Part shown: piece by piece, positions 27,065-36,949 of the stretch
Layout of the letters: every line of letters begins with the position of its first letter
How positions within the stretch are numbered: position 1 is the stretch's first letter
Source of the DNA: Liquorilactobacillus sucicola DSM 21376 = JCM 15457
Lineage (GTDB): Bacteria; Bacillota; Bacilli; Lactobacillales; Lactobacillaceae
DNA length: 64,000 nucleotides
Reading direction: 5' to 3'
Assembly (NCBI RefSeq): GCF_000612445.1
Contig: NZ_BALC01000009.1
Span: 1 to 64,000 of the forward strand
Translations under genes and position numbers: made by a program
Notes under the pieces: generated by a model
What the model was told of the DNA's origin: nothing
Seen by the model: the letters and a program-made list of their open reading frames with translations, nothing else
Database searches by the model: none

Positions 27065-27186
27065 CTCCCCTTATTAAAAAAATAATTCTAATATGTGATT
27101 TCCAAATGGGACCTGCACTACTACAAAGACCCTTTCTATTAGATAAACGATAGCTGTAATGCTTAACACACCAATTCACAAAAAAT

Positions 27187-28159
27187 CTAGTTCAACGGAT
27201 CACCATACCATTTTTGATACAAATCTTGGATTATTGTCATCGATTGCATCGTTAATTTTGGCGTTACAATTGGACTAACGACTGCACCTGAAGCGAGACA
27301 GGAGGCTATATGGTCAACCTCATAGACCAGCTCATTCTCCTGATTTTCAAGGACAAACCGTTTCGTACCCAATCCATTTTCAAGAATCGCTGCAGATCCT
27401 TCCCAGTAATTAGGAATCTTTATTTTCCCTCTTGTTCCATAAACTACCAGTTCGCTCTCAACATCAAAATCAGTTGTAATCAGACTGTTGATCAAAACCG
27501 CCCCGCATTTTAAAGCTAGTACACACCTAGTATCAGCTTTACCGACTCTGTTATATCCGAAACCAGACCATTCTTTTATTGAATCCTGTAAAAGGAACTG
27601 GACAACACCCAGTAAGTTTGAACCGCCATTAAACAATGCACCGCCACCAGATGCTATTTCAGAGAACCATTCACCTTTGTCATCTATCTCATGTTTTTCT
27701 TTGACATCAATAAATTTTACTTCACCGATAGTTTTATCTTCAAGTAGTTCTTTGACTTTTTTTTATGATTGGTAAAAAAAGTGCACTTTGTGCTTCCATT
27801 ATGAACAGTTTCTTCTTAGCAGCTAGCTGAAAAAGTTCGCCCGCTCCAACCCGATGACGCGTAAACGGGCTCTCCAAAAGAACGTTTTTGCCATTCTTCA
27901 GAGCCAGCTTAGCACAATCATAGCGTTCCTTATTTTCTACTGTAATATAGACAATGTCAACTTCACTTGACTGGCACAGTTGCGAGTAACTTGCATAAAC
28001 ATGTGGTACATCTAGCTCAGTTGCGAATTTTCTGCTTAAAGCTTGCCTACCATCTGCAATTCCAACAACAACACTATTAGCACTCAAATTCAATGCCTCA
28101 ACAAACTTTGATGCTTGAACTGTTGCACCTATAATACCGTAACGTATCTTATCTGCCAT
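27187..28159 (-). pseudogene. Gfo/Idh/MocA family oxidoreductase, frameshifted in an A8 run
   Basis: About 323 residues in two frames. The N-terminal Rossmann domain starts at the ATG 28159 (after GAGGTGAG) with YGIIGATVQASKFVEAL, and carries YITVENKERYDCAKLALKNGKNVLLESP, the family's EKP-like motif (here ESP). The C-terminal domain has GGGALFNGGSNLL and runs to 27187. The break is in eight A on the coding strand (27757-27764); seven restore KKKVKELLEDKTIGEV-type reading. The glycine motif GATVQA is a little unusual (GxGxxG expected). The substrate, probably a sugar or inositol, is unknown. It is a stand-alone gene. Confidence 0.8.
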
Positions 28160-28247
28160 AAATCTCACCTCATTTGAAATAGAAACCATGAATATACGTT
28201 TCTATTGTATCAAACAAATTGAGGTCCTCGTAACAATAACAGCTAAT

Positions 28248-29324
28248 TTAACGGTTTTCTTTTGCTATCATAATTTTTTGTATTTCCAAATTATCTTCCG
28301 GTTCTCCTATTGTTACCCTCAGCCAATCAGGCCGTAAGCCACGCCGAACTTGATATCCATGCTTTAACAGCCTTTCAGCTAAAGTATCAGCTTGCAAGCA
28401 CTGAAAGAAAATAAAATTGGCTTGACTATGATAAAAACGAAATCCGTTGTTAGTGAGAAATTTCTCCCACTTTTGCCTTTCTTTTTTATTTTTTTCAATT
28501 GAGGTATTGACAAACTGCTGATCTTGCAACCCAGCAAGAGCCGCAACCTGTGAAATAGAACTCAAATTATAAGGTAAGCGTGCAGCCTCCATGTAAGTCG
28601 CTATCTTCGCTGAAACAACTGCGTATCCTACACGATAATTTGCTAGCCCATATATTTTAGAAAAGGTTCTTAAAACTGCAACATTTTCAAACTGTTTGCT
28701 TAATTCTAAAGCACTTGGATGCTTACTTTCGGTAACATAATCGATGTATGCTTCGTCAATCAAAACCAGAACAGATTTAGGGACTTTTTTTACAAACTCT
28801 TCTATGTCAGCGACATCTTCATAAGTTCCTGTAGGATTATTAGGGTTACAGAGCCAAATGATCTTTGTTTTTGAAGTAATATTATCAAGAAAACTGTTAA
28901 AATTATATTTTCCGGTTTCCTTATCGCAGTTAATCTTTATGACCTTAGCACCCTCGATACCTGCATGCAAAGCATATTCTGAAAAAGTAGGATTAGTTAC
29001 TAATACCTCATCCCCAGTTTCAAGAAAAATACGCGAAAACATCGCAATTATTTCATCAAGTCCTACACCAAAAATCAGTTTCTTACCATCAACATTTAGT
29101 TTATGAGCTACAGCTTTTCTTAATTCAAAAGCATAGCCATCAGGATAGCGGTTCTCTTCTTCAAAATTCCACTTCAAAATTGCTTCCTTAACACACGCTG
29201 ATGTTCCGTATGGGTTCTCGTTAGCCGACAACCTGACCAATCTTTTTATCCCATAACGTTTTTTTACTTCACTGAGCGGTTCTTCCGGTGTATAACTTTG
29301 GATTGCTTGAATTTGTTTTTTCAT
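28248..29324 (-). CDS. hisC: histidinol-phosphate aminotransferase
   Basis: A 358-residue PLP enzyme (aminotransferase class I/II) that makes histidinol phosphate from imidazole acetol phosphate and glutamate. NPNNPTGTYED near residue 160 is the PLP-site Asn loop, DEAYIDY near 192 holds the PLP-ring Asp, and RTFSKIYGLANYRVGYA near 218 contains the Schiff-base Lys. SANENPYGTS is the HisC N-terminal signature. It is the last gene of the his operon, 62 bases after hisE, a common place in lactobacilli. Confidence 0.95.
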   Translation of the reverse strand: MKKQIQAIQSYTPEEPLSEVKKRYGIKRLVRLSANENPYGTSACVKEAILKWNFEEENRYPDGYAFELRKAVAHKLNVDGKKLIFGVGLDEIIAMFSRIFLETGDEVLVTNPTFSEYALHAGIEGAKVIKINCDKETGKYNFNSFLDNITSKTKIIWLCNPNNPTGTYEDVADIEEFVKKVPKSVLVLIDEAYIDYVTESKHPSALELSKQFENVAVLRTFSKIYGLANYRVGYAVVSAKIATYMEAARLPYNLSSISQVAALAGLQDQQFVNTSIEKNKKERQKWEKFLTNNGFRFYHSQANFIFFQCLQADTLAERLLKHGYQVRRGLRPDWLRVTIGEPEDNLEIQKIMIAKENR

Positions 29325-29386
29325 ACAAGATCCCTCTTTCTGGTTTTACAAATCTTTAATTTCAGGGCGATCTTTTGTCTTGCTCA

Positions 29387-29665
29387 TCAACCTTCTCTCT
29401 TTGCAAGTTCTCCTTTAATCTCATCGTATGAAACTTTCTGTTCCACAAGTAATACCATCAGATGATACAGCAGATCAGCAGTTTCATAAATCAATTCATT
29501 TCGATCAGGATTTTTAGCAGCTACTATGACCTCGGTTGATTCTTCACCGACCTTCTTCAAAATTTTATCCAAACCCTTTGTATACAGATAATCTGTATAT
29601 GACCCCTTCTTGGGATTGTTTTTTCTTTCTAAGACTAATTGATATAACTCTTCTAAATCCTGCAT
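29387..29665 (-). CDS. hisE: phosphoribosyl-ATP diphosphatase
   Basis: A 92-residue all-helical MazG-like pyrophosphatase that removes PPi from phosphoribosyl-ATP, the second step of histidine synthesis. [19 protein letters not shown] and [17 protein letters not shown] hold the acidic metal-binding residues. It is separate from hisI rather than fused. The ATG follows AGGAGG. The spacing of 18 bases from hisI indicates co-transcription. Confidence 0.93.
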   Translation of the reverse strand: MQDLEELYQLVLERKNNPKKGSYTDYLYTKGLDKILKKVGEESTEVIVAAKNPDRNELIYETADLLYHLMVLLVEQKVSYDEIKGELAKREG

Positions 29666-29683
29666 TTTAATTCCTCCTATTTT

Positions 29684-29992
29684 TTAACTCAACTTCATTG
29701 AAAAAACAACTGTTATGCCAGTGTGACAAGCTGGACCATTTGGCGTTACCTCAATTAATAATGTATCCTCATCACAATCTAAAGTCATTTTATTTACTTT
29801 TTGTGTATGTCCGCTTTCTTCGCCTTTATGCCAAAGTTTTTGTCGGGAACGCGACCAAAACCATGTTTGCTTGGTACTGAGAGTTCTATGGTAACTTTCT
29901 TCATTCATCCAAGCTACCATTAAAACTTCACGAGTCGTTGAATCAATTACAACAGTTGTTAAAAGACCCTTCTCAAAGTTAGGATAACTCAT
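29684..29992 (-). CDS. hisI: phosphoribosyl-AMP cyclohydrolase
   Basis: A 102-residue zinc enzyme that opens the purine ring of phosphoribosyl-AMP. [44 protein letters not shown] (metal-binding Asp and Cys) and GPACHTG near the end match the family. It overlaps hisF by 4 bases (ATGA), so the two are translationally coupled. Confidence 0.94.
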   Translation of the reverse strand: MSYPNFEKGLLTTVVIDSTTREVLMVAWMNEESYHRTLSTKQTWFWSRSRQKLWHKGEESGHTQKVNKMTLDCDEDTLLIEVTPNGPACHTGITVVFSMKLS

Positions 29993-30747
29993 CGCACATT
30001 CACCCCCGCGGCTGCTAGTTTCCCTTTGACCTGCGGTATCGTCAACTCACCAAAATGGAAAACTGAGGCTGCCAAAGCCCCATCGACCGGAGCTTTTTTA
30101 AAAACATCAATAAAATCAGTAATCTTGCCGGCTCCACCAGATGCAATTATTGGAACATCAACAGCAGCCGCCATCTCTTGGTATAATTCAAGATCAAAAC
30201 CTGATTTTGTTCCATCCTTATCCATACTCGTAATTAAAAGTTCACCTGCACCTAAAGTTACAGCTGTTTTAGCCCATTCAATCGCATCCAATTCTGTTGA
30301 CTGCTTCCCACCGTGAGTATAAACCATTTTTTGACCAGTCTTTTGATCTTTCTTGACATCAATTGCAACAACGATACACTGATTGCCGAATTTCTGTGCA
30401 CCAGCTTGAATCAGTTGGGGGTTAGCAACCGCGGCGGAGTTTAACGATATTTTATCTGCACCAGCTTTAAGCAACTTTTGCATATCCTGCACATCCCTTA
30501 TACCTCCACCGACTGTCAGTGGCATAAAAACTTGCCGTGAAACATTTTCAACAACATCTATCATCGTTGATCTTTTCTGATTTGTTGCAGTAATATCAAG
30601 GAAAACTAGCTCATCTGCACCTTGCCGCTCATATTCGGCCGCTATCACTGCCGGATCGCCTACATCTGATAGATTAACGAAGTTTACTCCCTTTTTTACT
30701 CTGTTATCATCAATATCAAGACACGGAATAATTCTTTTAGCCAGCAT
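29989..30747 (-). CDS. hisF: imidazole glycerol phosphate synthase, cyclase subunit
   Basis: A 252-residue TIM-barrel enzyme that uses ammonia from HisH to make imidazole glycerol phosphate and [16 protein letters not shown] at the start holds the first catalytic Asp; [18 protein letters not shown] and [11 protein letters not shown] are phosphate-binding and barrel motifs, with the second catalytic Asp in [12 protein letters not shown] chose ATG 30747, preceded by GGAG; the frame is open to 30765. It overlaps the end of hisA by 11 bases. Confidence 0.95.
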   Translation of the reverse strand: MLAKRIIPCLDIDDNRVKKGVNFVNLSDVGDPAVIAAEYERQGADELVFLDITATNQKRSTMIDVVENVSRQVFMPLTVGGGIRDVQDMQKLLKAGADKISLNSAAVANPQLIQAGAQKFGNQCIVVAIDVKKDQKTGQKMVYTHGGKQSTELDAIEWAKTAVTLGAGELLITSMDKDGTKSGFDLELYQEMAAAVDVPIIASGGAGKITDFIDVFKKAPVDGALAASVFHFGELTIPQVKGKLAAAGVNVR

Positions 30748-31462
30748 TCTTCTCCACCTCTGCAATCTGGTTCAAGGTTAACCCACCCTCATAAAGGGCC
30801 TTTCCAACAATTATGTCATCTATACCATTCCGCATTAAATTTTTGACATCATCTATATTACGAATTCCACCTGAGGCAACAATATTGCAAGCTGGGAAAA
30901 AGTTCTTCAGATTCACAAGTAATTCTGTGTTAGCACCTTTCATTGTTCCATCACGTGCAACATCAGTTACTACAAAGTGGTGTGCACCAGCCTTTTGCAT
31001 CTCAGCGATTAAATCTTTCATTGATGTCTCTGACTGCTCAAGCCAGCCATTGATGGCCACCTTTCCATCTGTACCATCGACACCAATCACTATTTTTTCC
31101 TTTCCATATCGCTTCAACGCTTTTTTTACAAAATCCGGATCCTTCAATGCAGCTGAGCCAATAATAACTCGGTCCAAACCTAATTCAAAATAATGCTCTA
31201 ATTGTTGAAATTTACGTACACCACCGCCAAGTTCAATCAACCCTTCAAAATGATTACGAATTTTTTTTATTGTAGCCAGGTTTTGTGGTTTTCCCGTCTT
31301 AGCACCGTCTAGATCAACTAAATGAAGTTGGTGAATTCCACTTTGATTAATCTTTTCTGCTTGTTCAACAGGATCTTTATTAATTAGTGTTTTTTTTGAA
31401 AAATCTCCTTGAAATAAGCGTACACTTCTACCTTCCTGTAGATCAATGGCCGGAAAAATCAT
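30737..31462 (-). CDS. hisA: ProFAR isomerase (phosphoribosylformimino-AICAR-P isomerase)
   Basis: A 241-residue TIM barrel homologous to His[20 protein letters not shown] carries the first catalytic Asp, [10 protein letters not shown] and [14 protein letters not shown] the phosphate-binding loops, and [12 protein letters not shown] the second Asp. It catalyses an Amadori rearrangement in the fourth step of histidine synthesis. It overlaps hisH by 4 bases. Confidence 0.95.
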   Translation of the reverse strand: MIFPAIDLQEGRSVRLFQGDFSKKTLINKDPVEQAEKINQSGIHQLHLVDLDGAKTGKPQNLATIKKIRNHFEGLIELGGGVRKFQQLEHYFELGLDRVIIGSAALKDPDFVKKALKRYGKEKIVIGVDGTDGKVAINGWLEQSETSMKDLIAEMQKAGAHHFVVTDVARDGTMKGANTELLVNLKNFFPACNIVASGGIRNIDDVKNLMRNGIDDIIVGKALYEGGLTLNQIAEVEKNAG

Positions 31463-32070
31463 TTAACCACCACCCTTTCCTTAAATGTTTTCAAGATTTC
31501 AAGCCCGATATGCCCACTTTTTTCAGGATGAAACTGCATTCCAAAAACATTTTTATTTTGCACAACAGCTGGAACATTAACCGAGTATTCAACTTCCGAT
31601 ACAACATATTTAGGGTCACACTTAGCATAGTATGAATGAACAAAATACGTGTATTCATCTTCCAGCAAAGAAAATTCAGAATCAGGCTGCAGCAAGTTGT
31701 TTTGGTTCCAACCCATTTGAGGGATCTTAAATCCCTTTTTCGCCGGCAATTCGATGATATTTCCCGGAATCAAATGAAGCCCTTCAGTTATGCCATACTC
31801 ACTTGAAGTATCAAATAGTAATTGCATTCCCAGACAAATACCTAATAAAGGAATTCCCGCAGTGGCGGCTTTTTGGAGTGTTGTATCTAGTTTTTTTGCT
31901 TTTAAAACTGTCATCGCACTTTGAAATGCCCCGACTCCAGGTAAAACGATTGCTTCACTTGCCAGTAACTCGTCTTGATCGTCAGTTAGATTAGTTTCAA
32001 CACCTAAATACGCAAACGCTTTTTGCAAATTGTACGTATTACCTGCATCATAATCAACTAGTGTTATCAT
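31459..32070 (-). CDS. hisH: imidazole glycerol phosphate synthase, glutaminase subunit
   Basis: A 203-residue class I glutamine amidotransferase. LLGICLGMQLLF has the nucleophilic Cys near residue 80, GMQFHPEKSG the catalytic His and Glu near 185, and VLPGVGAFQSAM the family-specific N-terminal loop. It feeds ammonia through a channel to HisF. The start is immediately next to the hisB stop. Confidence 0.95.
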   Translation of the reverse strand: MITLVDYDAGNTYNLQKAFAYLGVETNLTDDQDELLASEAIVLPGVGAFQSAMTVLKAKKLDTTLQKAATAGIPLLGICLGMQLLFDTSSEYGITEGLHLIPGNIIELPAKKGFKIPQMGWNQNNLLQPDSEFSLLEDEYTYFVHSYYAKCDPKYVVSEVEYSVNVPAVVQNKNVFGMQFHPEKSGHIGLEILKTFKERVVVK

Positions 32071-32655
32071 TTAAATCACACCCTTTGTTGAATTAACTCC
32101 TTGTATTTCTGGATTGATAGTAACTGCCTGGCGCATTGCCCTTCCAAAAGCTTTGAACAGACTTTCGATTTTATGATGAGTATTACGTCCATATAATACT
32201 TCGGCATGTAAATTCATTTCCGTACTGAATGCCACAGCCTGAAAAAAATCTTCAACAATTTCAGTTTCGAAACTTCCGAGTCGTGGATTCGTCAGTTCAG
32301 CATTGAAAACAAGATAAGAACGGCCACTTAAATCAATACAAACCCGTCCAAGTGTTTCGTCCATCGGGACCAAAGAAGTTCCATACCTCTCGATCTGTTC
32401 TTTTTTTCCGAGTGCTCGTTTAAAACATTCCCCCAAAACAATTCCCGTATCTTCAACCGTATGGTGTGGATCTACATTTAAATCCCCTTGAGCCGTCACT
32501 TTCAAACCAAAGCGACCGTGTTTGGCAAACAACGTCAGCATGTGATCAAAAAAGCCAACGCCTGTTTCAATTTCAATGCCAGTCTGCTGATCAAGATTCA
32601 AACTGATACTAATCTGAGTTTCCGCTGTATTACGTGTAATTTCAGCACTTCTCAT
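32071..32655 (-). CDS. hisB: imidazoleglycerol-phosphate dehydratase
   Basis: A 194-residue monofunctional dehydratase, without the phosphatase domain found in enterobacterial His[16 protein letters not shown] and [11 protein letters not shown] are the two manganese-binding His-rich motifs; a second set [20 protein letters not shown] completes the site. It makes imidazole acetol phosphate. The stop is directly followed by hisH, and it overlaps hisD by one base. Confidence 0.95.
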   Translation of the reverse strand: MRSAEITRNTAETQISISLNLDQQTGIEIETGVGFFDHMLTLFAKHGRFGLKVTAQGDLNVDPHHTVEDTGIVLGECFKRALGKKEQIERYGTSLVPMDETLGRVCIDLSGRSYLVFNAELTNPRLGSFETEIVEDFFQAVAFSTEMNLHAEVLYGRNTHHKIESLFKAFGRAMRQAVTINPEIQGVNSTKGVI

Positions 32656-33941
32656 TACTTTTCATCCCCCTTAAATCTTGACTCAACCGCCCGAGCATGT
32701 GCTTCTAGTCCTTCCGTTCGTGCTAAAGTTGTGATCGCCTTAAGATCATTTTTTAATGCCGCTTTCGAAAATTGGATAAATGATGTTTTTTTGACAAAAT
32801 CATACACACCTAATGGTGAAGAAAACTTAGCTGTTCCACCAGTCGGTAGCACATGATTTGGTCCCGCAACATAATCTCCTAATGGCTCAGATGCATATTT
32901 TCCTAAGAAAACAGAGCCTGCATTCCTGATTGAACTTAAATACTGCATAGGATCAGTCAACTGAACTTCTAAATGTTCGGGTGCTACATCGTTCATCAAT
33001 GTAAACATATCCGCAATTGAGTCCATAATTGCAATGAACCCACGTTCTTTTATCGCAACCTCTGCTATTTCCTTGCGTGGCAAACTAATAAGTTGCTTTT
33101 CTACCTCTTTGCTGACCTTGTCTGCCAATTCCTTACTGTTCGTAATTAAGATAGCCCGAGCTCGTTTATCATGTTCTGCCTGTGACAACAAGTCAGCTGC
33201 TAACTGACGTGCATTCGCAGTCTGATCTGCCAAGATTCCAATTTCTGAAGGCCCAGCAACCATATCAATTGCTACTTGTCCAAAGACTTGTTTTTTTGCT
33301 GTTGCCACAAAGATGTTTCCAGGTCCAACTATTTTGTTAACACGCGGAATTGCCTCAGTTCCATATGCCAATGCTGCAATTGCCTGAGCTCCGCCCACTT
33401 GATATACGGCCGTTACACCAGCTATTTTAGCTGCTGCTAAAACAGCAGCAGCTACGCCATCTTTTTGGGGTGGAGTTACCATGATAATTTCATCAACACC
33501 AGCTATTTTAGCTGGAAGAGCGTTCATCAAAATAGTTGACGGATATGCAGCTGTCCCACCTGGAACATATAATCCGACTCGTTCAAGCGGAGTTACTTTT
33601 TGTCCACGAATAATTCCCGGTTGAGCAGCATCAACAAAACCGTGCTGTAATTCCATCTCGTGGTAGGCAATAATATTTCTTTTTGCAAGTTCTAAAGCAT
33701 TTTTCAGATCCGTCGAAATAGACTGGTAGGCTTTCTCAATTTGACTATCTGGAATACGCAATTTATCCAATTCCACACCGTCAAACTTACTTTCATAAAA
33801 TTTAAGTGCATCGTCGCCCTTTGCTCTGACATTCTCAACAATTTGCGCAACTTGTTTTTCTACTTCCAAATCAGTTGTTTGTGTAGTATAACGTCTAACT
33901 ATTTTTTTCATTTCAGTTAATGATTCATTATAGATTTTCAT
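32655..33941 (-). CDS. hisD: histidinol dehydrogenase
   Basis: A 428-residue zinc- and NAD-dependent enzyme that performs the last two oxidations from histidinol to histidine. [57 protein letters not shown] (metal-binding Gln and His), and APEHLEVQL plus [15 protein letters not shown] (catalytic His and Glu) are all present. Length is usual. It overlaps the hisG stop by 4 bases. Confidence 0.96.
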   Translation of the reverse strand: MKIYNESLTEMKKIVRRYTTQTTDLEVEKQVAQIVENVRAKGDDALKFYESKFDGVELDKLRIPDSQIEKAYQSISTDLKNALELAKRNIIAYHEMELQHGFVDAAQPGIIRGQKVTPLERVGLYVPGGTAAYPSTILMNALPAKIAGVDEIIMVTPPQKDGVAAAVLAAAKIAGVTAVYQVGGAQAIAALAYGTEAIPRVNKIVGPGNIFVATAKKQVFGQVAIDMVAGPSEIGILADQTANARQLAADLLSQAEHDKRARAILITNSKELADKVSKEVEKQLISLPRKEIAEVAIKERGFIAIMDSIADMFTLMNDVAPEHLEVQLTDPMQYLSSIRNAGSVFLGKYASEPLGDYVAGPNHVLPTGGTAKFSSPLGVYDFVKKTSFIQFSKAALKNDLKAITTLARTEGLEAHARAVESRFKGDEK

Positions 33942-34593
33942 CTTGTCTTTTCTCCCCGTACTTCATTTTTTTCGAAAACTGCTTTTTTTAAATTATCTAC
34001 CAAAGTAAATATTTCCTGAGAATGCTGCTTAAGTGACATTCGATTGACCACTAGGCGTGTTGAAACTTTATTCAGATAGTCAAATACATAAAGATTATTC
34101 TCCCTTAACGTTGTTCCTGTTTCTGTAATATCTACGATTGCATCTGCCAGACCAATCAGTGGTGCCAATTCAACGGAACCTTCAATCTTAACAATTTCGA
34201 CATCTTGTCCCAAAGACTCAAAATACTTCTTCGTTATAATTGGATACTTCGTACCGATTATTTTACGCTCAGGACTATTCACATCAAAAACTGCGGTTGA
34301 GGCTAACACAAATTGACACTTGCCAACTTCTAAATCCAACAGTTCGTATTGTTCGTTTTGCTGTTCTTCAAGAATATCACTACCAACAATTCCAACATCA
34401 ACAACACCCGCATTCAAATATGTCGTAACATCCGGCCTTTTGCTAGAATAAATTCAAGCTTGCCATCATTAGTTTGAATAATCAATTTTCTTTTTTTATT
34501 TTTCAAGGGTTCGCAGTCAATCCCAGCTCGTTCCAGTAACGGAATAACTTTTCTTTCTACACGCCCTTTAGTTAGAGCTATTTTTAACGACAT
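33938..34593 (-). pseudogene. hisG: ATP phosphoribosyltransferase (short form), frameshifted
   Basis: Short-form HisG, about 218 residues, which needs HisZ. The N-terminal piece starts at ATG 34593 with SLKIALTKGRVERK and ends prematurely after LEFILAKG. The C-terminal piece resumes with NAGVVDVGIVGSDIL and includes the PRPP-binding ADAIVDITETGTTLREN. One base is missing in CCGGCC at 34432-34437; adding it restores AKGPDVTTYLNAG. As written, the first enzyme of the pathway is inactive although all other operon genes but hisK are intact. A sequence error is at least as likely as mutation. Confidence 0.85.
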
Positions 34594-35740
34594 TTTCAAT
34601 TTCTCCCTGCTTGTTTATTTTAAATAACTTGGCGTTTTTTTCGTACGCTTTTTCTTTAGCTGTTTCAAGATCATCTTCCAATGACAATTCATAATTGCCA
34701 TTCTTCAAAAGCCATTCAGACACATATTCTGTTTGATCCGGTTCAAAGAAAAGATAGTTTTTGTCTTCTTTTTTGTTTTCAAGTTCGGCGATCTCACTCA
34801 ATAAATCAATATCAATTCCCATCCCGACTGCTGGTTCTGGTTGAGCTTGAAAACTTTCCAGTAATTGATCATACCGCCCTCCACTGAAAAGATACTCAGG
34901 AATATCATCAACAAATCCTTTGAATGTAATTCCGGTGTAATATCGCTGTGGTGGTGCCGTACTTAAGTCAATGATTACTTTTTGCCCAGGTATTTTTGCA
35001 ATCCATTTTGCAACTTTGACTGTTTCTTGCAGTGCAGAATATGCTTGAGTTGGAAGTTTTATACCTTCAAGCATTTTTGTGATATCCGCTACTTCTCCGA
35101 AAAGACGAGGCCATTTTTGCAGAAATCCATAGATTGATGTGTTTTCAAATTGTTTAATTGCTCTTTGATATTCTGGAATCCTTTTACGATAAAGTTCTCG
35201 TTTTATTCTATTCTTCAGTTCCGTACTTGCAGTTATATTGGTTAATAGACTTTCAGCAAAACAGGCATGACTTATCTCAATCTTAACTCGACCGTTCAAC
35301 CACTTTCGACTTATGCGATTGATCAAAAGTAGACATTCAAGCTCAGCTTTCGATGAAGAATAACCAACGAGCTCAATTCCAGCCTGTGTCATTTGATTGT
35401 TACGACCTGAAAGTTCCTTTGCTATCTTGAATAGATCCCCAACATAATAAAGCTTTTGTGGTAACTTGATGTTGGTTGTTGTTAACAATCGTGCTATGGG
35501 TAGCGTTAAATCTGGTCGCAAAACAACCGTTTTGTTATTCCTATCAAGCAACTGATAGGTTCTCATTTGTTTTAAATCAAAATTCGCAAAAACTTCTTTG
35601 TACTCTAATAATGGTGTATTGACTTTCATAAAACTTCTTTTTTCTAGACTTTTTTGAAGTTCATTAACTAATACTTGTTTCCTGCTGGCACGTTCACCGA
35701 ATTCGGCGCGTGTTCCCAAGGGCAAGTTTATTTTATGCAT
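34568..35740 (-). CDS. hisZ: ATP phosphoribosyltransferase regulatory subunit
   Basis: A 390-residue paralogue of histidyl-tRNA synthetase. The class II catalytic-core motifs are present in altered form (VVLRPDLTLPIARLL; YYVGDLFKI; YYTGITFKGFV; YLFSGGRYDQLL), and the anticodon-binding domain is missing. It activates and gives histidine feedback to short-form HisG. It is the first gene after the T-box leader, and its start codon follows GAGGTAATGAT. It overlaps hisG by 26 bases. Confidence 0.93.
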   Translation of the reverse strand: MHKINLPLGTRAEFGERASRKQVLVNELQKSLEKRSFMKVNTPLLEYKEVFANFDLKQMRTYQLLDRNNKTVVLRPDLTLPIARLLTTTNIKLPQKLYYVGDLFKIAKELSGRNNQMTQAGIELVGYSSSKAELECLLLINRISRKWLNGRVKIEISHACFAESLLTNITASTELKNRIKRELYRKRIPEYQRAIKQFENTSIYGFLQKWPRLFGEVADITKMLEGIKLPTQAYSALQETVKVAKWIAKIPGQKVIIDLSTAPPQRYYTGITFKGFVDDIPEYLFSGGRYDQLLESFQAQPEPAVGMGIDIDLLSEIAELENKKEDKNYLFFEPDQTEYVSEWLLKNGNYELSLEDDLETAKEKAYEKNAKLFKINKQGEIENVVKNSSN

Positions 35741-35760
35741 ATCATTACCTCCCTAAAATA

Positions 35761-36008
35761 AAAAAGTCCTCTTAGCTAATTGCTAAGAGGACGAATTATC
35801 GTGGTTCCACCTCAATTTATTTATTTCTCACAAAATAAATCTCATGTTGAATTAATCAACAGGATAACGATCTTAGTCGAATAAACTTATTAAAGTAATA
35901 ACTACTCTTTCAGTCTATTAATTCATAGATGTGTTTCATTATTAACATTCATCCTCTTCCCAGCATCGAGGATTCTCTTAGCAAGCGGTCAACAACTACT
36001 CTTCTAAT
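35761..36008 (-). promoter_or_regulatory. T-box riboswitch leader of the his operon
   Basis: On the minus strand the leader holds the T-box core (GGTGGAACCACG, 35799-35811 region) immediately before a terminator: GTCCTCTTAGC pairs with GCTAAGAGGAC (35766-35792), then TTTTT. Upstream lies a Stem I-like region with GATGCTGGGAAGAGG. A CAC triplet at 35931-35933, in the context GAAACACATC, is a good specifier for tRNA-His. Uncharged tRNA-His should favour the antiterminator and allow hisZ-C transcription. The 5' boundary is approximate. Confidence 0.88.
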
Positions 36009-36085
36009 CATAATATGTTAAATTATATTAAAAAATGATTAACTAAATTGAATTAAACTAATTCTAACTTCATTTTTGGGGGTTG

Positions 36086-36921
36086 TCAAGGTTTAGCAAG
36101 AATATTCTTCAGATGGTACCCTCGACCCACTTCATCAATTCCATGTGCATCTGAGCCGAATACGAACGGTATTCCCCTTTGCACAGCCAATTCTGTGATT
36201 TGTTTTCCTGGATAGAAATCATTACAATATGGTTTATACATTCCCGCGGTGTTAAAATCCAGTTCTCTTTTTTGGGCCGCTATAATATCTAAGATTTTTT
36301 TAATCAAGTTAAGATTAGCTTCATCAAAAAATTCTGGTAGTTTAAAATAATCTTGATATTTTTTTATTAAACTCATATGTCCGATACGTTGGGGTCGGTA
36401 CTGTCCGAGATCTGCTGTTACAGATTGATAGATAAGTTTCAAATACATTTGATATAATTGCTGCGGTTTTTGCAGCAGCGATGAGAACCCATCCACAAAA
36501 TCGGCGGTCGTATAGTCTAGACACCACAACCCATTTTCTTTTCCTTGCATAAAATGAACAGAAAGGATATTTTGCTGTGTTCGTGCTCCATACTCATCCA
36601 AAAATGCTTTTATTTCACGCTCAAAACCTGGCAAATAGTCAACTTCAAAACCAACAGATATTTGAATATCCTTTGCATATTTCTTTTGTAGCTTCTCGGT
36701 CAATGAAAAATAATCTTCTAAATCACTCCATGCAAGCGCGGCAGTTGTCAATCCTTCTTCACTACCTCTGTATTTTTTATCAAATCCACGCGGTAGTGGT
36801 GCATGTTCCGTAATACAATAGTGATCAAACCCTGCATGATGGCTTTTTGGATCATTTTCTCAACCGGTTCTCCACTCCCATGCGGACACAGTTCAGTATG
36901 TGTATGCCCATCTATTTTCAT
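36086..36921 (-). pseudogene. hisK: histidinol-phosphatase, PHP family, frameshifted
   Basis: About 278 residues in two frames. The N-terminus from ATG 36921 reads MKIDGHTHTELCPHGSGEP, the PHP motif with metal-binding His residues. After EKMIQKAI the frame is lost near 36836; adding one C gives AGFDHYCITEHAPLPRGFD and continues to 36086. Later motifs include QISVGFEVDYLPG, LSVHFMQG and PFVFGSDAHG. It would dephosphorylate histidinol phosphate, the step missing from monofunctional HisB. It lies upstream of the T-box and so has a promoter of its own. Confidence 0.87.
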
Positions 36922-36949
36922 TTGCCCACTCCACCTTTCTAGAATAAAA

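Noticed and set aside
26874-27179. Minus-strand open frame of 101 codons over repeat copy B
   Set aside because: It runs through the terminator hairpin and palindrome of the repeat, lacks a ribosome site and gives no recognisable protein.
35795-35815. GTGGTTCCACC resembles a tRNA T arm
   Set aside because: It is the T-box core of the his leader; no acceptor stem or anticodon arm surrounds it.
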